A stretch of 64,000 nucleotides of DNA, taken from NCBI RefSeq assembly GCF_003253995.1, contig NZ_QKZL01000006.1, forward strand, positions 62,001 through 126,000, given 5' to 3'. This document shows, in pieces, positions 53,444 through 63,519 of the stretch (its first letter is position 1; every line of letters starts with the position of its first letter). The position numbers and the translations under genes were made by a program. The DNA is from Palleronia aestuarii. GTDB taxonomy: Bacteria > Pseudomonadota > Alphaproteobacteria > Rhodobacterales > Rhodobacteraceae. The notes beneath the pieces are model-generated. The model did not search any database. It was given only the letters and a program-made list of their open reading frames with translations, and was not told the origin of the DNA.

Positions 53444-53919
53444 CACATTGGCTCCTCGATGATGTGTTCCTCCCAATCCTCCTCGTCGACCTCGAATTCA
53501 GGGACGGTGATCCCTTGCGCGGAGACGCCCGCCGCATGGACGCTTTCGGGGTCACCGGAGATGAGCGGGTGCCAGGGATAGAGCGGCTTGCCCTCGTGGA
53601 GCAGGCGGTAAGCGCAGGTGCGCGGCATCCAGTAGGCCGCGTCGGCCAGGGTCGACGGGGTCAGCACCACGCATTCGGGGACGAATTGCTTGCGGATCTC
53701 GTAATTGGCGCAGCGGCAGGTGCCGTCGTCGAAGAGGCGGCAGGCAACGCGCGTGAGCTCGACCTCTCCCGTGTCCTCGTCCTCGAGCTTGTTGAGGCAG
53801 CATTTGCCGCAGCCGTCGCAGAGCGCTTCCCATTCCGCCGAGGAGAGCTCCTCGAGCGGAAAGCGTTCCCAGAAGCGCGGGCGGCCGACATCGCGACGAA
53901 TCGGGTCGCGGCCGCTCAT
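53443..53919 (-). CDS. YcgN family cysteine cluster protein
   Basis: A 158-residue protein of the UPF0260/YcgN family. Eight or more cysteines are arranged in ALCDGCGKCCLNKLEDEDTG, RVACRLFDDGTCRCANYE and VPECVVLTP, a likely metal site of the CxxCxxCC type. The rest includes WMPRTCAYRLLHEGKPLYPWHPL. The function is unknown. It overlaps ribF by 4 bp upstream and the threonine aldolase gene by 1 bp. Confidence 0.93.
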   Translation of the reverse strand: MSGRDPIRRDVGRPRFWERFPLEELSSAEWEALCDGCGKCCLNKLEDEDTGEVELTRVACRLFDDGTCRCANYEIRKQFVPECVVLTPSTLADAAYWMPRTCAYRLLHEGKPLYPWHPLISGDPESVHAAGVSAQGITVPEFEVDEEDWEEHIIEEPM

Positions 53920-54845
53920 CGCGCGGCGAGGATCGCGCGGGCGCGTGCGCTGTCGGCATCCATCTGCGCGATCAGCGCGTCGAGACCGTCGAATGTCTCT
54001 TCCCCACGGAGGAACTCGACGAGCCCGACGGAGAGATGGCGGCCATAGAGGTCGCCCGTGAAATCGAAGAGGAAGGTCTCGAGGTTCGGTCGGTTCTCGC
54101 CGAACATCGGCCGCACGCCGATCGAGGAGACGCCGAGATGCGGGCCGGCATCGGGACCGTCGAGGATGTCGACTTCCACCGCGTAGACGCCGAACCGCGG
54201 GGGGTGGAGCCCGTCGATCGACATGTTCGCGGTCGGATAGCCGAGCTCGCGCCCGCGCCGCTCCCCGCCGACCACCGGCCCTTCGATCCGGTGAAGATGC
54301 CCGAGCATCGACGCGGCCGCCCGCGGATCGCCCGCGCCGAGCGCCTCGCGGATGCGGGTAGAGGAAATCTCGGTCCCCTCCTCCTGCAGGAGGTCCGCGA
54401 TGGTCACGTCGAAGCCCATGCGGCTGCCGAATTCCTTCAGCGCGGGTGCGTCTCCGGCGCGTGCCTTGCCGAAGCGGAAATCCGCGCCGACGACGACATG
54501 GGAGAGGCCGAGCCCCTCCGAGAGCACGTCGCGTGCGAAGGCCTCCGGCGTCATCGCGACCAGTGCCGCGTCGAAGGGCAGCTCGAAAAGCCGCTCGACG
54601 CCGAGCTTTTCCAGCCGATGGGCCCGCGCTTCCCTGTTCATGAGCCGGAAGGGCGGGCCGTCCGGAGCGAAGACCTCCCGCGGATGGGGCTCGAAGGTCA
54701 CGACGCCGAGCGGGGCGTCGGTGCCGCGGCGCGCGAGGTCGAGCACGGCCCGATGGCCCAGATGGACGCCGTCGAAATTGCCGATCGCGGCACTGGCGCC
54801 GCGGGCGTCCCGGGGGAGGTCGTGATAGGTGCGAAAGATCCGCAT
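53916..54845 (-). CDS. ribF: Bifunctional riboflavin kinase / FAD synthetase RibF
   Basis: A 309-residue enzyme that converts riboflavin to FMN and then FAD. The N-terminal adenylyltransferase part has AIGNFDGVHLGHRAVL and VVTFEPHPREVF, plus the later SSTRIREAL. The C-terminal kinase part has GERRGRELGYPTANM and GVYAVEVDI. It heads a leftward operon ribF-ycgN-threonine aldolase with start-stop overlaps. No FMN riboswitch was seen upstream. Confidence 0.96.
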   Translation of the reverse strand: MRIFRTYHDLPRDARGASAAIGNFDGVHLGHRAVLDLARRGTDAPLGVVTFEPHPREVFAPDGPPFRLMNREARAHRLEKLGVERLFELPFDAALVAMTPEAFARDVLSEGLGLSHVVVGADFRFGKARAGDAPALKEFGSRMGFDVTIADLLQEEGTEISSTRIREALGAGDPRAAASMLGHLHRIEGPVVGGERRGRELGYPTANMSIDGLHPPRFGVYAVEVDILDGPDAGPHLGVSSIGVRPMFGENRPNLETFLFDFTGDLYGRHLSVGLVEFLRGEETFDGLDALIAQMDADSARARAILAAR

Positions 54846-54902
54846 GGCCTGCGGATAGCGGGCGGCGGCGTGCCGCGCAAGCGCCCGTCCAGGCGCAGCC
54901 GA

Positions 54903-55337
54903 TCAGGCGCGGGAGGGCGCGCGCACCAGCGCGTCGCCGCGCAGCACGACGACCCCGCCGACGAGGCAGCGCGTGGCCAGGCCCACGCGGGACCGACCGA
55001 GATCGATCGCCGTTACCTCCACCTCCGCGCGGACGGTGTCGCCCGGACGCACGGGGGCGAGAAAGGCCATGCTCTGACGCAGATAGACCGTTCCGTGTCC
55101 GGGCAGACGTTCGCCCACCACCGCGGAGATCAGGGCCGCCGTCAGCATCCCGTGCGCGATGCGCCCCTTGAAGATCGTGTCCCGCGCGTAATCTTCGTCG
55201 AGATGGACGGGATTGTGGTCGTTCGACACTTCCGCGAAAAGCTCGATGTCGCGCGTGGTGACGAGCTTCTCCATCGACCGGACCATGCCGATCTGCATGT
55301 CTTCGATGAAGATCGTGGAGCGACCGCTTCCGATCAT
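54903..55337 (-). CDS. MaoC-like dehydratase
   Basis: A 144-residue hot-dog-fold protein. The hydratase motif is FAEVSNDHNPVHLDEDYARDTIFKGRIAHGML (key parts D-x4-H in SNDHNPVH and GRIAHGML), with YLRQSMAFLAPVRPGDTVRAEVEV later. Such proteins hydrate enoyl-CoA esters of unknown chain type. ATG 55337 is taken as the start after a G-rich ribosome site; the open frame extends further to 56252 but only through antisense of the HAD gene. Confidence 0.92.
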   Translation of the reverse strand: MIGSGRSTIFIEDMQIGMVRSMEKLVTTRDIELFAEVSNDHNPVHLDEDYARDTIFKGRIAHGMLTAALISAVVGERLPGHGTVYLRQSMAFLAPVRPGDTVRAEVEVTAIDLGRSRVGLATRCLVGGVVVLRGDALVRAPSRA

Positions 55338-55450
55338 CGTTTCGGCCCCCCAGCAGACCCGCGTATTAGACCTACCGAAAGATTGGCAATTCGATAAGCG
55401 CGCTACGCCGATCTGGCGATGTCCCGGCGCGGCAAGGATCGCGGGGTATG

Positions 55451-56323
55451 CTACCGGAGTTTGCCGATCGCGAAGGTGGGGGACATCATCTGCGAATCGA
55501 GGAAGGAACGCAGCGCCGCTTCCTGCGGCTGGCGCGTGGTCTCCGTCTCCGCCGCGGCGAGCCCGCCCGTGACGAAGAGCACGTCGAGACCTTCCCCGAT
55601 CGCGCCCTTCACGTCCGTGGCGATTCCGTCGCCGATGGCAAGGATCCGGCTGTCGGGAACGTCCGCGCCGAACTCCGCAAGCCGCCGCCGCGCGAGGTCG
55701 TAGACCGGCGGATACGGCTTGCCGAAGGACAGGACCTCGCCCCCCATGCTCTCGTAGAGTTCCGCCACCGCGCCCGCGCACCATTCGCGGCGCTCCCCGC
55801 GATCGACGACGACGTCGGGATTGGCGTTGAGCATCCGCAGGCCGAGGGTCTTCGCATGGAGGAGTTCGGGGCGCAGCACCGACGGGTCGGCATGCGCGTC
55901 GAACGGCCCGGTGCAGACGATCCCCTCCGCCTCGGCAAGCGGAACCCGTGTGATCTCGACCGGGTTTTCCATGATCTGCAACGGCTCGAAGAAGCCCGAA
56001 TCGCGATCCACGCCAATATGGTAAAGTTTCTGGCCGATCTCGCCCCGGAACATCGCGAGCCGGGCGGCGTCGCCAGAGGTCGCGATCGTGTCCCAGCAAT
56101 CCTCCGGCACACCCATCGCCGCGATCTGCTCGGCCACGGAGGCGCGCGGGCGCGGCGCGTTCGTCAGGAGCACGACGCTTCCGCCGCCCTCCTTGAACCG
56201 CGTGAGCGCCTCGACCGCCTCGGGCAGGGCCCGGACTCCATCGTGAAGGCACCCCCAGAGATCGCAGAAGACGGCGTCGTAATCCTCAGCGACCTCGGAC
56301 AGGGCGTCGATGATCTGGGTCAT
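55451..56323 (-). CDS. TIGR01459 family HAD hydrolase
   Basis: A 290-residue HAD-superfamily phosphatase of the NagD-like class IIA. The nucleophile motif is AVFCDLWGCLHDG (Asp-x-Trp instead of the usual Asp-x-Asp), motif II is VVLLTNAPR, motif III Lys is in SFGKPYPPVYDLA and motif IV is ILAIGDGIATDVKGA. The DxW variant is characteristic of this alphaproteobacterial family. The substrate is unknown. It precedes the MaoC gene and follows ppaC in the same direction. Confidence 0.93.
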   Translation of the reverse strand: MTQIIDALSEVAEDYDAVFCDLWGCLHDGVRALPEAVEALTRFKEGGGSVVLLTNAPRPRASVAEQIAAMGVPEDCWDTIATSGDAARLAMFRGEIGQKLYHIGVDRDSGFFEPLQIMENPVEITRVPLAEAEGIVCTGPFDAHADPSVLRPELLHAKTLGLRMLNANPDVVVDRGERREWCAGAVAELYESMGGEVLSFGKPYPPVYDLARRRLAEFGADVPDSRILAIGDGIATDVKGAIGEGLDVLFVTGGLAAAETETTRQPQEAALRSFLDSQMMSPTFAIGKLR

Positions 56324-56350
56324 GGCGGTGTCCGTCCTTTCGCAGGCGAA

Positions 56351-57271
56351 TCAGACGGTCAGGTTCGGGATGATCTGCTTCTTGCGGCTGACGATGCCGG
56401 GCAGCACGACCGTGTCGCCGCCGCAGACGGTCGAAAAGCTCTTTTCCGCCATCTTGCGCACGTCCTCGTTCGGGACGAGGAGCGTCGCCTCCTCCTCGAG
56501 GATGTCGACGACGAAGAGCAGCACCTGATCGACGCCGTCCTCCTTGGCGACCTCCTCCATCGCCGCCATCAGCGCTTCCTTGCGCTGCAGCACGGCCTCG
56601 GGCGAGGTAGTCTCGAGCACGGAGACGCGGAACGACTTGCCGCCGGTCTCGAACTCCTTCGAATCCATCCGCAGCAATTCCTTGTCGGAGAAGGCGGAGA
56701 CGTCGGACTTGGCGGCGAACATCTCGGCGGCCAGGGCGGGGATCTGCAGATCGAGATCCTCGGCGAGGGACTTCGCGAGATTGCGATCCACGTCCGTCGT
56801 CGTGGGGGAGCGGAATTCGAGCGTGTCGGACAGGATGCACGAAAGCATCGCGCCCTTGGCCCAGTCGGGCATCTTTCCCGCGTTCTCGCCCATCAGGCGG
56901 TGGATGATGGTGGCCGTGCAGGCCAGCGGCTCGATCGTGATGTCGACCGGGCCCTTCGTGGTCAGCCCACCGGCGAGGCGGTGGTGGTCGATGATGCCGC
57001 GAATATCCGCGCGCCCGATCGTGTCGGGCAGTTCCGCGGGATTGTTGGTGTCGACGATCACGACTTCCTGCCCCTCGTCGAGCGTGTCGATGATCTTGGG
57101 CTTCGGCAGATCCCAGCGCTCCAGCATCCAGGCCGCCTCGGTATTGGGCTCGCCGAGCAGGACCGGCTCCGCGGTTTGGCCCACGACGTCGTTCAGGTAC
57201 CAGGCCCAGAGGATGGGCGAGCCGGTCGAGTCGGTATCGGGCGATTTGTGACCGAGGACGAGAATTGTCAT
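56351..57271 (-). CDS. ppaC: Manganese-dependent inorganic pyrophosphatase, family II
   Basis: A 306-residue DHH-family pyrophosphatase. Signatures are LGHKSPDTDST (metal His and Asp), VVIVDTNNPAELP, GIIDHHRLAGGL (DHH motif) and the C-terminal GIVSRKKQIIPNLT with the substrate-binding SRKKQ. It is unrelated in fold to the family I enzyme at 27952-28476. Having both in one alphaproteobacterium is unusual. It is first in a leftward set with the HAD and MaoC genes, 27 bp before the HAD gene. Confidence 0.95.
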   Translation of the reverse strand: MTILVLGHKSPDTDSTGSPILWAWYLNDVVGQTAEPVLLGEPNTEAAWMLERWDLPKPKIIDTLDEGQEVVIVDTNNPAELPDTIGRADIRGIIDHHRLAGGLTTKGPVDITIEPLACTATIIHRLMGENAGKMPDWAKGAMLSCILSDTLEFRSPTTTDVDRNLAKSLAEDLDLQIPALAAEMFAAKSDVSAFSDKELLRMDSKEFETGGKSFRVSVLETTSPEAVLQRKEALMAAMEEVAKEDGVDQVLLFVVDILEEEATLLVPNEDVRKMAEKSFSTVCGGDTVVLPGIVSRKKQIIPNLTV

Positions 57272-57376
57272 GGATTCGGTTCCTTGAAGCGGGATTCGGC
57301 CGGTGTATAGGCAGGCCGGGATGCGATGTCACCGTCCGGCGCCGCAATTTCGACCAGTCAAGCACGAAAGGTGGTC

Positions 57377-58024
57377 ATGCGGGAAACGGATCTCTACGCC
57401 CCCGTCAAGGCGTTCCTCGAGGCGCAGGGCTACACCGTGAAGGGCGAGATCGGCGGCGTCGACGTCATGGCGCTCCGCGCGGACGAGCCGCCGGTGATGG
57501 TCGAGCTGAAGCGCGCGTTCTCCCTCGCGCTGGTCTATCAGGGGATTGCGCGGCAATCGGTGTCGGACGCGGTCTATCTCGCCGTGCCGGAGGACGGGGC
57601 GCGCACGCGCCGGTCGCGGGTTGGGCTCTGCCGCAGGCTCGGGCTGGGCTATGTCACCGTGAGGCTCCGCGACGGGCACGTCACGGTGCATTGCGACCCC
57701 GGCCCCTTCGTGCCGCGCCGCAACGGGCGGCGGGCCGGACGGCTCCTGCGCGAATTCGCGCGGCTCGAAGGGGATCCGAATGTCGGTGGGGGGACGCGTC
57801 GGGGTCTCGTCACCGCCTACAGGCAGGACGCGCTCTCCTGTGCGCGGCATCTCGGTGTGGCGGGGCCATCGCGCGGGGCGGAGGTGGCGCGGGCCACGGG
57901 CGTCGCGCAGGCGACACGGCTCATGGCGGACGATCATTACGGGTGGTTTTCCCGTGTCGCGCGGGGTGTCTACGACCTGACGGAGGCCGGTCGCGCCGCG
58001 GCCGGACAGGGAGCCTCCTTGTGA
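57377..58024 (+). CDS. DUF2161 family protein (putative phosphodiesterase-like)
   Basis: A 215-residue protein beginning MRETDLYAPVKAFLEAQGYTVKGEIGGVDVMAL and VMVELKRAFSLALVYQ (parts). The E-x-GGVDV ... E-L-K arrangement recalls a PD-(D/E)xK nuclease fold. The C-terminal part has a winged-helix-like HYGWFSRVARGVYDLTEAGR. I assign it to DUF2161; the biochemical role is not known to me. ATG 57377 has AAAGGTGG upstream. It is divergent from ppaC and followed by cysS. Confidence 0.82.
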   Translation: MRETDLYAPVKAFLEAQGYTVKGEIGGVDVMALRADEPPVMVELKRAFSLALVYQGIARQSVSDAVYLAVPEDGARTRRSRVGLCRRLGLGYVTVRLRDGHVTVHCDPGPFVPRRNGRRAGRLLREFARLEGDPNVGGGTRRGLVTAYRQDALSCARHLGVAGPSRGAEVARATGVAQATRLMADDHYGWFSRVARGVYDLTEAGRAAAGQGASL

Positions 58025-58085
58025 CGCAACGCCGGCATTGCTAGGAGGCACACGATCCGACCTCCCCAGCAAACCGGTGCGCCGC

Positions 58086-59411
58086 GTGTCCCATCCCGAG
58101 ATCAAGCTTCACGACACGATGGCGCGGGCGGTCCGCCCCTTCGCGCCCTTGGGCGAGACGGTCACGCTCTATTCCTGTGGTCCTACCGTCTATCACCACG
58201 CGCATCTTGGCAATCTTAGGACCTACGTCTTCGTCGATACCCTGAAGCGGGTGCTTGAGGCCTCGGGCCTGCCCGTGCGCCACGTGATGAACATCACCGA
58301 TGTCGGGCACCTCGTCTCGGACGGCGACGAGGGCGAGGACAAGATGGAGGTGGGTGCCGCGCGTGAGGGGCTGACCGCCTGGGATATCGCGGCGCGCTAC
58401 GAGGCATCGTTCATCGCGCAATGCCGGATGCTGAACATCGCCGCGCCCACCGTCCTTTGCCGCGCGACGGGTCACATCTCGGAGCAGATCGCGATGATCG
58501 AGGCGCTGGAAGCGAAGGGCTATACCTATCGCACCGGCGACGGCATCTATTTCGACACGTCGCGGATGGAGGAGTACGGGCGGCTCGCCGGCGCGTCCCG
58601 CGCGGGGTTCGAGGCCGGTCACCGCGTCGATGCCGGCGGCAAGCGCAATCCGACAGATTTCGCGCTCTGGAAGTTCTCGCCGGAGGGGACGCGGCGGCAG
58701 ATGGAATGGCCCTCTCCCTGGGGCGAGGGATTTCCCGGCTGGCACATCGAGTGCTCCGCGATGGCGCGGCGCTATCTCGGCGACCGGATCGACATCCATA
58801 CCGGCGGGATCGACCATATCGCGATCCACCATTCCAACGAGATCGCGCAGAGCGAATGCGCAACGGGCGAAAGCCCCTTCGTCCAGTACTGGATGCACGG
58901 AGAGTTCCTGGAGGCGACCGACGGCAACCGGATGTCGAAATCCTCTGGCGACTTCACCACGCTCTTCACGCTGGAAGGGGCGGGCGTCGATCCGCTGGCA
59001 TTCCGGCTGCTTTGCTTCCGCACGCATTACCGCAAGCGGATGAAGTTCTCCTGGAAGCTGCTGGAGGACGCCGCCACGGCCTTGCGGCGGCTCCGGCTGC
59101 GGATGACGGCGATCCGCGATGAGGGTGCGCCGGGAACGGAGGCGGGTGCGGCGGAAGAGGCGAAGTTTCGCGCGGCGATCGGTGCCGCGCTCCGCGACGA
59201 CCTGGCGCTGCCGAAGGTCATGGTCGAGATCCAGAACTGCCTCAAGTCGAAGGATCTCTCCGCTGAACGCAAGCTCGCGCTCGTCGCGGAGATCGACGGA
59301 ATCCTGCAGCTCGACCTTGCGGACGGAACGACGCCGTCCGGATCGGAGCCCGGCGATTGGCAGGCCGCAGCCCGTGCGGGTGGCCACGAGATCGACGCCA
59401 TCGGCGGTTGA
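58086..59411 (+). CDS. cysS: Cysteinyl-tRNA synthetase
   Basis: A 441-residue class I synthetase that charges tRNA-Cys. The HIGH-like motif is in LYSCGPTVYHHAHLGNLRTYV (HAHLGN), the zinc-binding part includes GWHIECSAMARRYLG and GGIDHIAIHHSNEIAQSEC, and the KMSKS motif is RMSKSSGDF. The length fits the family. The start is taken as GTG 58086 (MSHPEIKLHDTMAR); a longer ATG frame from 58038 lacks family similarity. Confidence 0.95.
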   Translation: MSHPEIKLHDTMARAVRPFAPLGETVTLYSCGPTVYHHAHLGNLRTYVFVDTLKRVLEASGLPVRHVMNITDVGHLVSDGDEGEDKMEVGAAREGLTAWDIAARYEASFIAQCRMLNIAAPTVLCRATGHISEQIAMIEALEAKGYTYRTGDGIYFDTSRMEEYGRLAGASRAGFEAGHRVDAGGKRNPTDFALWKFSPEGTRRQMEWPSPWGEGFPGWHIECSAMARRYLGDRIDIHTGGIDHIAIHHSNEIAQSECATGESPFVQYWMHGEFLEATDGNRMSKSSGDFTTLFTLEGAGVDPLAFRLLCFRTHYRKRMKFSWKLLEDAATALRRLRLRMTAIRDEGAPGTEAGAAEEAKFRAAIGAALRDDLALPKVMVEIQNCLKSKDLSAERKLALVAEIDGILQLDLADGTTPSGSEPGDWQAAARAGGHEIDAIGG

Positions 59412-59477
59412 TCGCCGGTCCGCGGGATCACGGGTCCCGAAATCGCCTCGCCATGCATATTTCGCTTTCCGACCTCG

Positions 59478-59506
59478 TTGACACGGTGTCGCAGCTTTCC
59501 TAAGTG
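59478..59506 (+). promoter_or_regulatory. groESL promoter (-35 TTGACA, -10 TAAGTG)
   Basis: TTGACA at 59478-59483 and TAAGTG at 59501-59506 with a 17-bp spacer. This housekeeping-type promoter would start transcription near 59513, at the left edge of the CIRCE element. Confidence 0.65.
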
Positions 59507-59514
59507 ACCTTCTG

Positions 59515-59541
59515 TTGGCACTCCCCGAGGGTGAGTGCCAG
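59515..59541 (+). promoter_or_regulatory. CIRCE operator (HrcA binding site)
   Basis: TTGGCACTC, 9-bp spacer CCCGAGGGT, then GAGTGCCAG: this differs from the CIRCE consensus (TTAGCACTC-N9-GAGTGCTAA) at a few outer positions but keeps the core GCACTC/GAGTGC. It lies at the predicted transcription start of groESL, which fits repression by HrcA at normal temperature. hrcA itself is not in the window. Confidence 0.92.
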
Positions 59542-59578
59542 AACCGAGATCGAAACTTGAAGCAAGGAGCGTTCAGAG

Positions 59579-59890
59579 ATGGCATTCACCCCGCTGCATG
59601 ACCGTGTGCTGGTCCGCCGTGTCGAATCCGACGAGAAGACCAAGGGCGGTCTGATCATCCCCGACAGCGCGAAGGAAAAGCCCGCGGAAGGCGTCATCAT
59701 TTCCTGCGGCGAAGGCGCCCGCAAGGATTCCGGCGAACTCATCCCGATGGGTGTCTCGGCCGGTGACAAGGTCCTCTTCGGCAAGTGGTCCGGCACCGAG
59801 GTCACGGTCGACGGCGAAGAGCTGCTGATCATGAAGGAATCCGACATCCTCGGCATCATCACGGACGACGCCGCCGCGAAGGCCGCCTGA
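59579..59890 (+). CDS. groES: Co-chaperonin GroES
   Basis: A 103-residue co-chaperonin that caps the GroEL cavity. It starts [21 protein letters not shown] with mobile loop [17 protein letters not shown] ribosome site (AAGGAG) precedes the ATG. Controlled by the CIRCE element 38 bp upstream; groEL follows 51 bp downstream. Confidence 0.98.
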   Translation: MAFTPLHDRVLVRRVESDEKTKGGLIIPDSAKEKPAEGVIISCGEGARKDSGELIPMGVSAGDKVLFGKWSGTEVTVDGEELLIMKESDILGIITDDAAAKAA

Positions 59891-59917
59891 TCCGCGCCCC
59901 TTTCCGAGACGCATTGA

Positions 59918-61585
<1,668 letters not shown>

Positions 61586-61677
61586 GACGCCAAAACGGCG
61601 TCGGGACCGGTGGCCTCGTCCACCGGACCTTTCACGGATGGCCCGTCACCTGATGGTGGCGGGCCATTCGCGTTTTG
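61586..61677 (+). terminator. Tandem hairpins after groEL, likely transcription terminators
   Basis: Three stems follow the stop codon. GACGCC/GGCGTC lies at 61586-61602. CCGGTGG/CCACCGG lies at 61607-61626, with ACCTTT after it. The strongest is ATGGCCCGTCACC/GGTGGCGGGCCAT at 61638-61667, a 13-bp stem with one G-T pair and a TGAT loop, followed by TCGCGTTTT. The last is the best candidate for intrinsic termination. Confidence 0.75.
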
Positions 61678-61698
61678 GAGGCGACGATCCGGTGGCGT

Positions 61699-61968
61699 TC
61701 AGCCCTGCGCCTTCTGGAGAAGCGCGATGAGTTCGCTGAATTTCTCCCGCTGCGCGTCGGGTCCCTCGCTGATCGCCTCCTCCACGCAATGGCGCGCGTG
61801 GTTCTCCAGGACCAGACGCTCAACGGCTTTCAGGGCGGAGCGGATGGCTGCGGTCTGGGCGAGGATGTCGACGCAGTACCGATCCTCCTCCACCATGCGC
61901 GAGACGCCCCGCACCTGACCTTCGAGGCGCGCGAGGCGATCGAGCGTCTTCTGCTTGTCCTGTTTCAT
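61699..61968 (-). CDS. csoR: CsoR family metal-sensing repressor (copper-type ligands)
   Basis: An 89-residue all-helical DNA-binding protein of the CsoR/RcnR (DUF156) family. The Cu(I) ligands match CsoR spacing: C32 (RYCVDIL), H57 and C61 (ENHARHCVEEA), that is C-x24-H-x3-C. Known CsoR leaves DNA when it binds Cu(I). The gene is divergent from the glutaredoxin-MauE gene, with an ideal operator palindrome between them at 62015-62033. It may repress both itself and that gene. Confidence 0.93.
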   Translation of the reverse strand: MKQDKQKTLDRLARLEGQVRGVSRMVEEDRYCVDILAQTAAIRSALKAVERLVLENHARHCVEEAISEGPDAQREKFSELIALLQKAQG

Positions 61969-62014
61969 GCGGGCCTCCGTGCTTTTCCAGATTTGGGGTC
62001 GCCCCGCCCTTGAT

Positions 62015-62033
62015 TATACCCCCAAGGGGTATA
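62015..62033. promoter_or_regulatory. CsoR operator palindrome
   Basis: TATACCCC-CAA-GGGGTATA, perfect 8-bp arms. It matches the known CsoR-type operator (GTATA/TACCCC ... GGGGTA) and lies 46 bp before the csoR start on one side and 59 bp before the glutaredoxin-MauE start on the other. Confidence 0.88.
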
Positions 62034-62092
62034 TTTCCGGGGCATGACGCCACGCGCGCCATCTCAATCGCATAAAAGCGGGAGATTTGGAC

Positions 62093-62920
62093 ATGACCAC
62101 GACAGATATCGACGGCCCCGACGCCGCACGAAACGCGAGCCTCGGCGAAGGCAAGACCGCCTCGCTCTACCGGATGGCGATGCCGGGACATCTCTGCCCG
62201 TTCGGGCTGAAATCCAAGGCGCTGCTCGAATGGAAGGGCTACCGCGTCGACGACAACCTCCTCACCACGCGGGAGGAGGTCGATGCGTTCCGTGATGCGC
62301 ACGGCGTGAAGACCACCCCGCAGACCTGGATCGACGGCGAGCGGGTCGGTGGCTTCACCGATCTCAAGGCGCGGTTCGGCTACCGCGTACTCGGCAAGGA
62401 CGATACGACCTATGCCCCCGTGATCGCGATCTTCGGGTCGATGGCGCTCCTCGCCGCGGCGATCGTCATCAACCTCTACGACGGTTTCCCGATCCTCGTC
62501 TGGCTGATGTGGTTCTTCGCCACCTCCATGGTCGCGCTCGCGGTCCAGAAGCTGCAGGATGTCGGCGGCTTCGTGAGCGGGTTTCTGGGCTACGACCTGC
62601 TCGCGCAGCGCTACGTGCCTTACGGCTATGCCTATCCGTTCCTCGAGCTCTTCGCCGGTATCGGCATGGCCGCGCTGATCGGGACCGGCTCCGCGCTGAT
62701 CTGGCTCGTTGCGCCGGTCAGCCTCTTCATCGGAACGATCGGGGCCGTAAGCGTGATCAAGGCCGTCTATGTCGAGAAGCGAGATCTCAAATGCGCCTGC
62801 GTCGGCGGTGGCTCGAACGTACCGCTGGGCTTCATCTCGCTGACGGAGAACCTCGTCATGGTGGCGATGGGCCTTTGGATGATCGTCAACGTGCTCACCG
62901 GCACGACGATGCCGCTCTAA
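62093..62920 (+). CDS. Glutaredoxin-MauE/DoxX-like fusion membrane protein
   Basis: A 275-residue protein. An N-terminal glutaredoxin-like domain (about 22-92) has a monothiol-type active site CPFG (35-38) and the cis-Pro VKTTPQTWIDGERVGG. The C-terminal MauE-like part has four hydrophobic helices and the sequence VYVEKRDLKCACVGGGSNVPLGFISLTENLVM (key C-A-C). Such proteins are thought to handle membrane redox or metal chemistry. Placement next to csoR and its operator points to copper stress; the exact role is unknown. ATG 62093 is chosen over TTG 62087. Confidence 0.87.
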   Translation: MTTTDIDGPDAARNASLGEGKTASLYRMAMPGHLCPFGLKSKALLEWKGYRVDDNLLTTREEVDAFRDAHGVKTTPQTWIDGERVGGFTDLKARFGYRVLGKDDTTYAPVIAIFGSMALLAAAIVINLYDGFPILVWLMWFFATSMVALAVQKLQDVGGFVSGFLGYDLLAQRYVPYGYAYPFLELFAGIGMAALIGTGSALIWLVAPVSLFIGTIGAVSVIKAVYVEKRDLKCACVGGGSNVPLGFISLTENLVMVAMGLWMIVNVLTGTTMPL

Positions 62921-62984
62921 CGGTTCCTCCGCGCCGTCGATGCCGGCGCGGAGGCCCCCAACCCGCGCCAACGAAAGGGCGACC

Positions 62985-63377
62985 ATGATATTCCCGCCCG
63001 TCTTCGCGACCCTCGTCGCGTGCCTGTCCTTCGTGACCCCGTTCGCTTCGTTCGCTCAAGGGGACGGGACGATGCAGATGGGGGCGGAAGATCACGCACG
63101 AATGCATGCGACATCGGAGAGCGACGAGGTTGCCGATGCCATGGATCGCATGATGGCGGAGATGCACGCGATCAAGCCCACGGGCGACGCCGATGCCGAC
63201 ATTCTCCTGATGATGATCCCCCATCACCGGAGTGCGGTCGACATGGGCGAAGCGCTCCTGCCGCAGATCGACGATCCAGAAGTGGAAGCGCTCGCGCGGA
63301 CGATCATCGCCTTACAGGAGGCCGAGATTGCGGTCATGCGCGAGGTGCTGGAGCGGCTGGGACATTCCGCCCCCTGA
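62985..63377 (+). CDS. DUF305 family exported protein
   Basis: A 130-residue protein with a signal peptide (MIFPPVFATLVACLSFVTPFASFA, given in part: LVACLSFVTPFASFA). The mature part is Met/His-rich: GTMQMGAEDHARMHA, AMDRMMAEMHAI and the DUF305 hallmark MMIPHHRSAVDMGEALL. DUF305 proteins are often found in metal-related clusters. The M/H-rich segments suit periplasmic Cu(I) binding, which is inferred. It follows the glutaredoxin-MauE gene by 64 bp in the same direction. Confidence 0.87.
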   Translation: MIFPPVFATLVACLSFVTPFASFAQGDGTMQMGAEDHARMHATSESDEVADAMDRMMAEMHAIKPTGDADADILLMMIPHHRSAVDMGEALLPQIDDPEVEALARTIIALQEAEIAVMREVLERLGHSAP

Positions 63378-63519
63378 TCCCGTCGGCACCCCGCGGATGA
63401 CGATGCGTCGAAGCGCCTGCGGATTGCGGAACAAGTGCGGGTGCGGAGCGCTGTGCTGGCACGGGCGCTCGTAAACTTCTTGGTCGTCGCCCGGGTTGGT
63501 ACAATCCTCGGGGGCGGGC

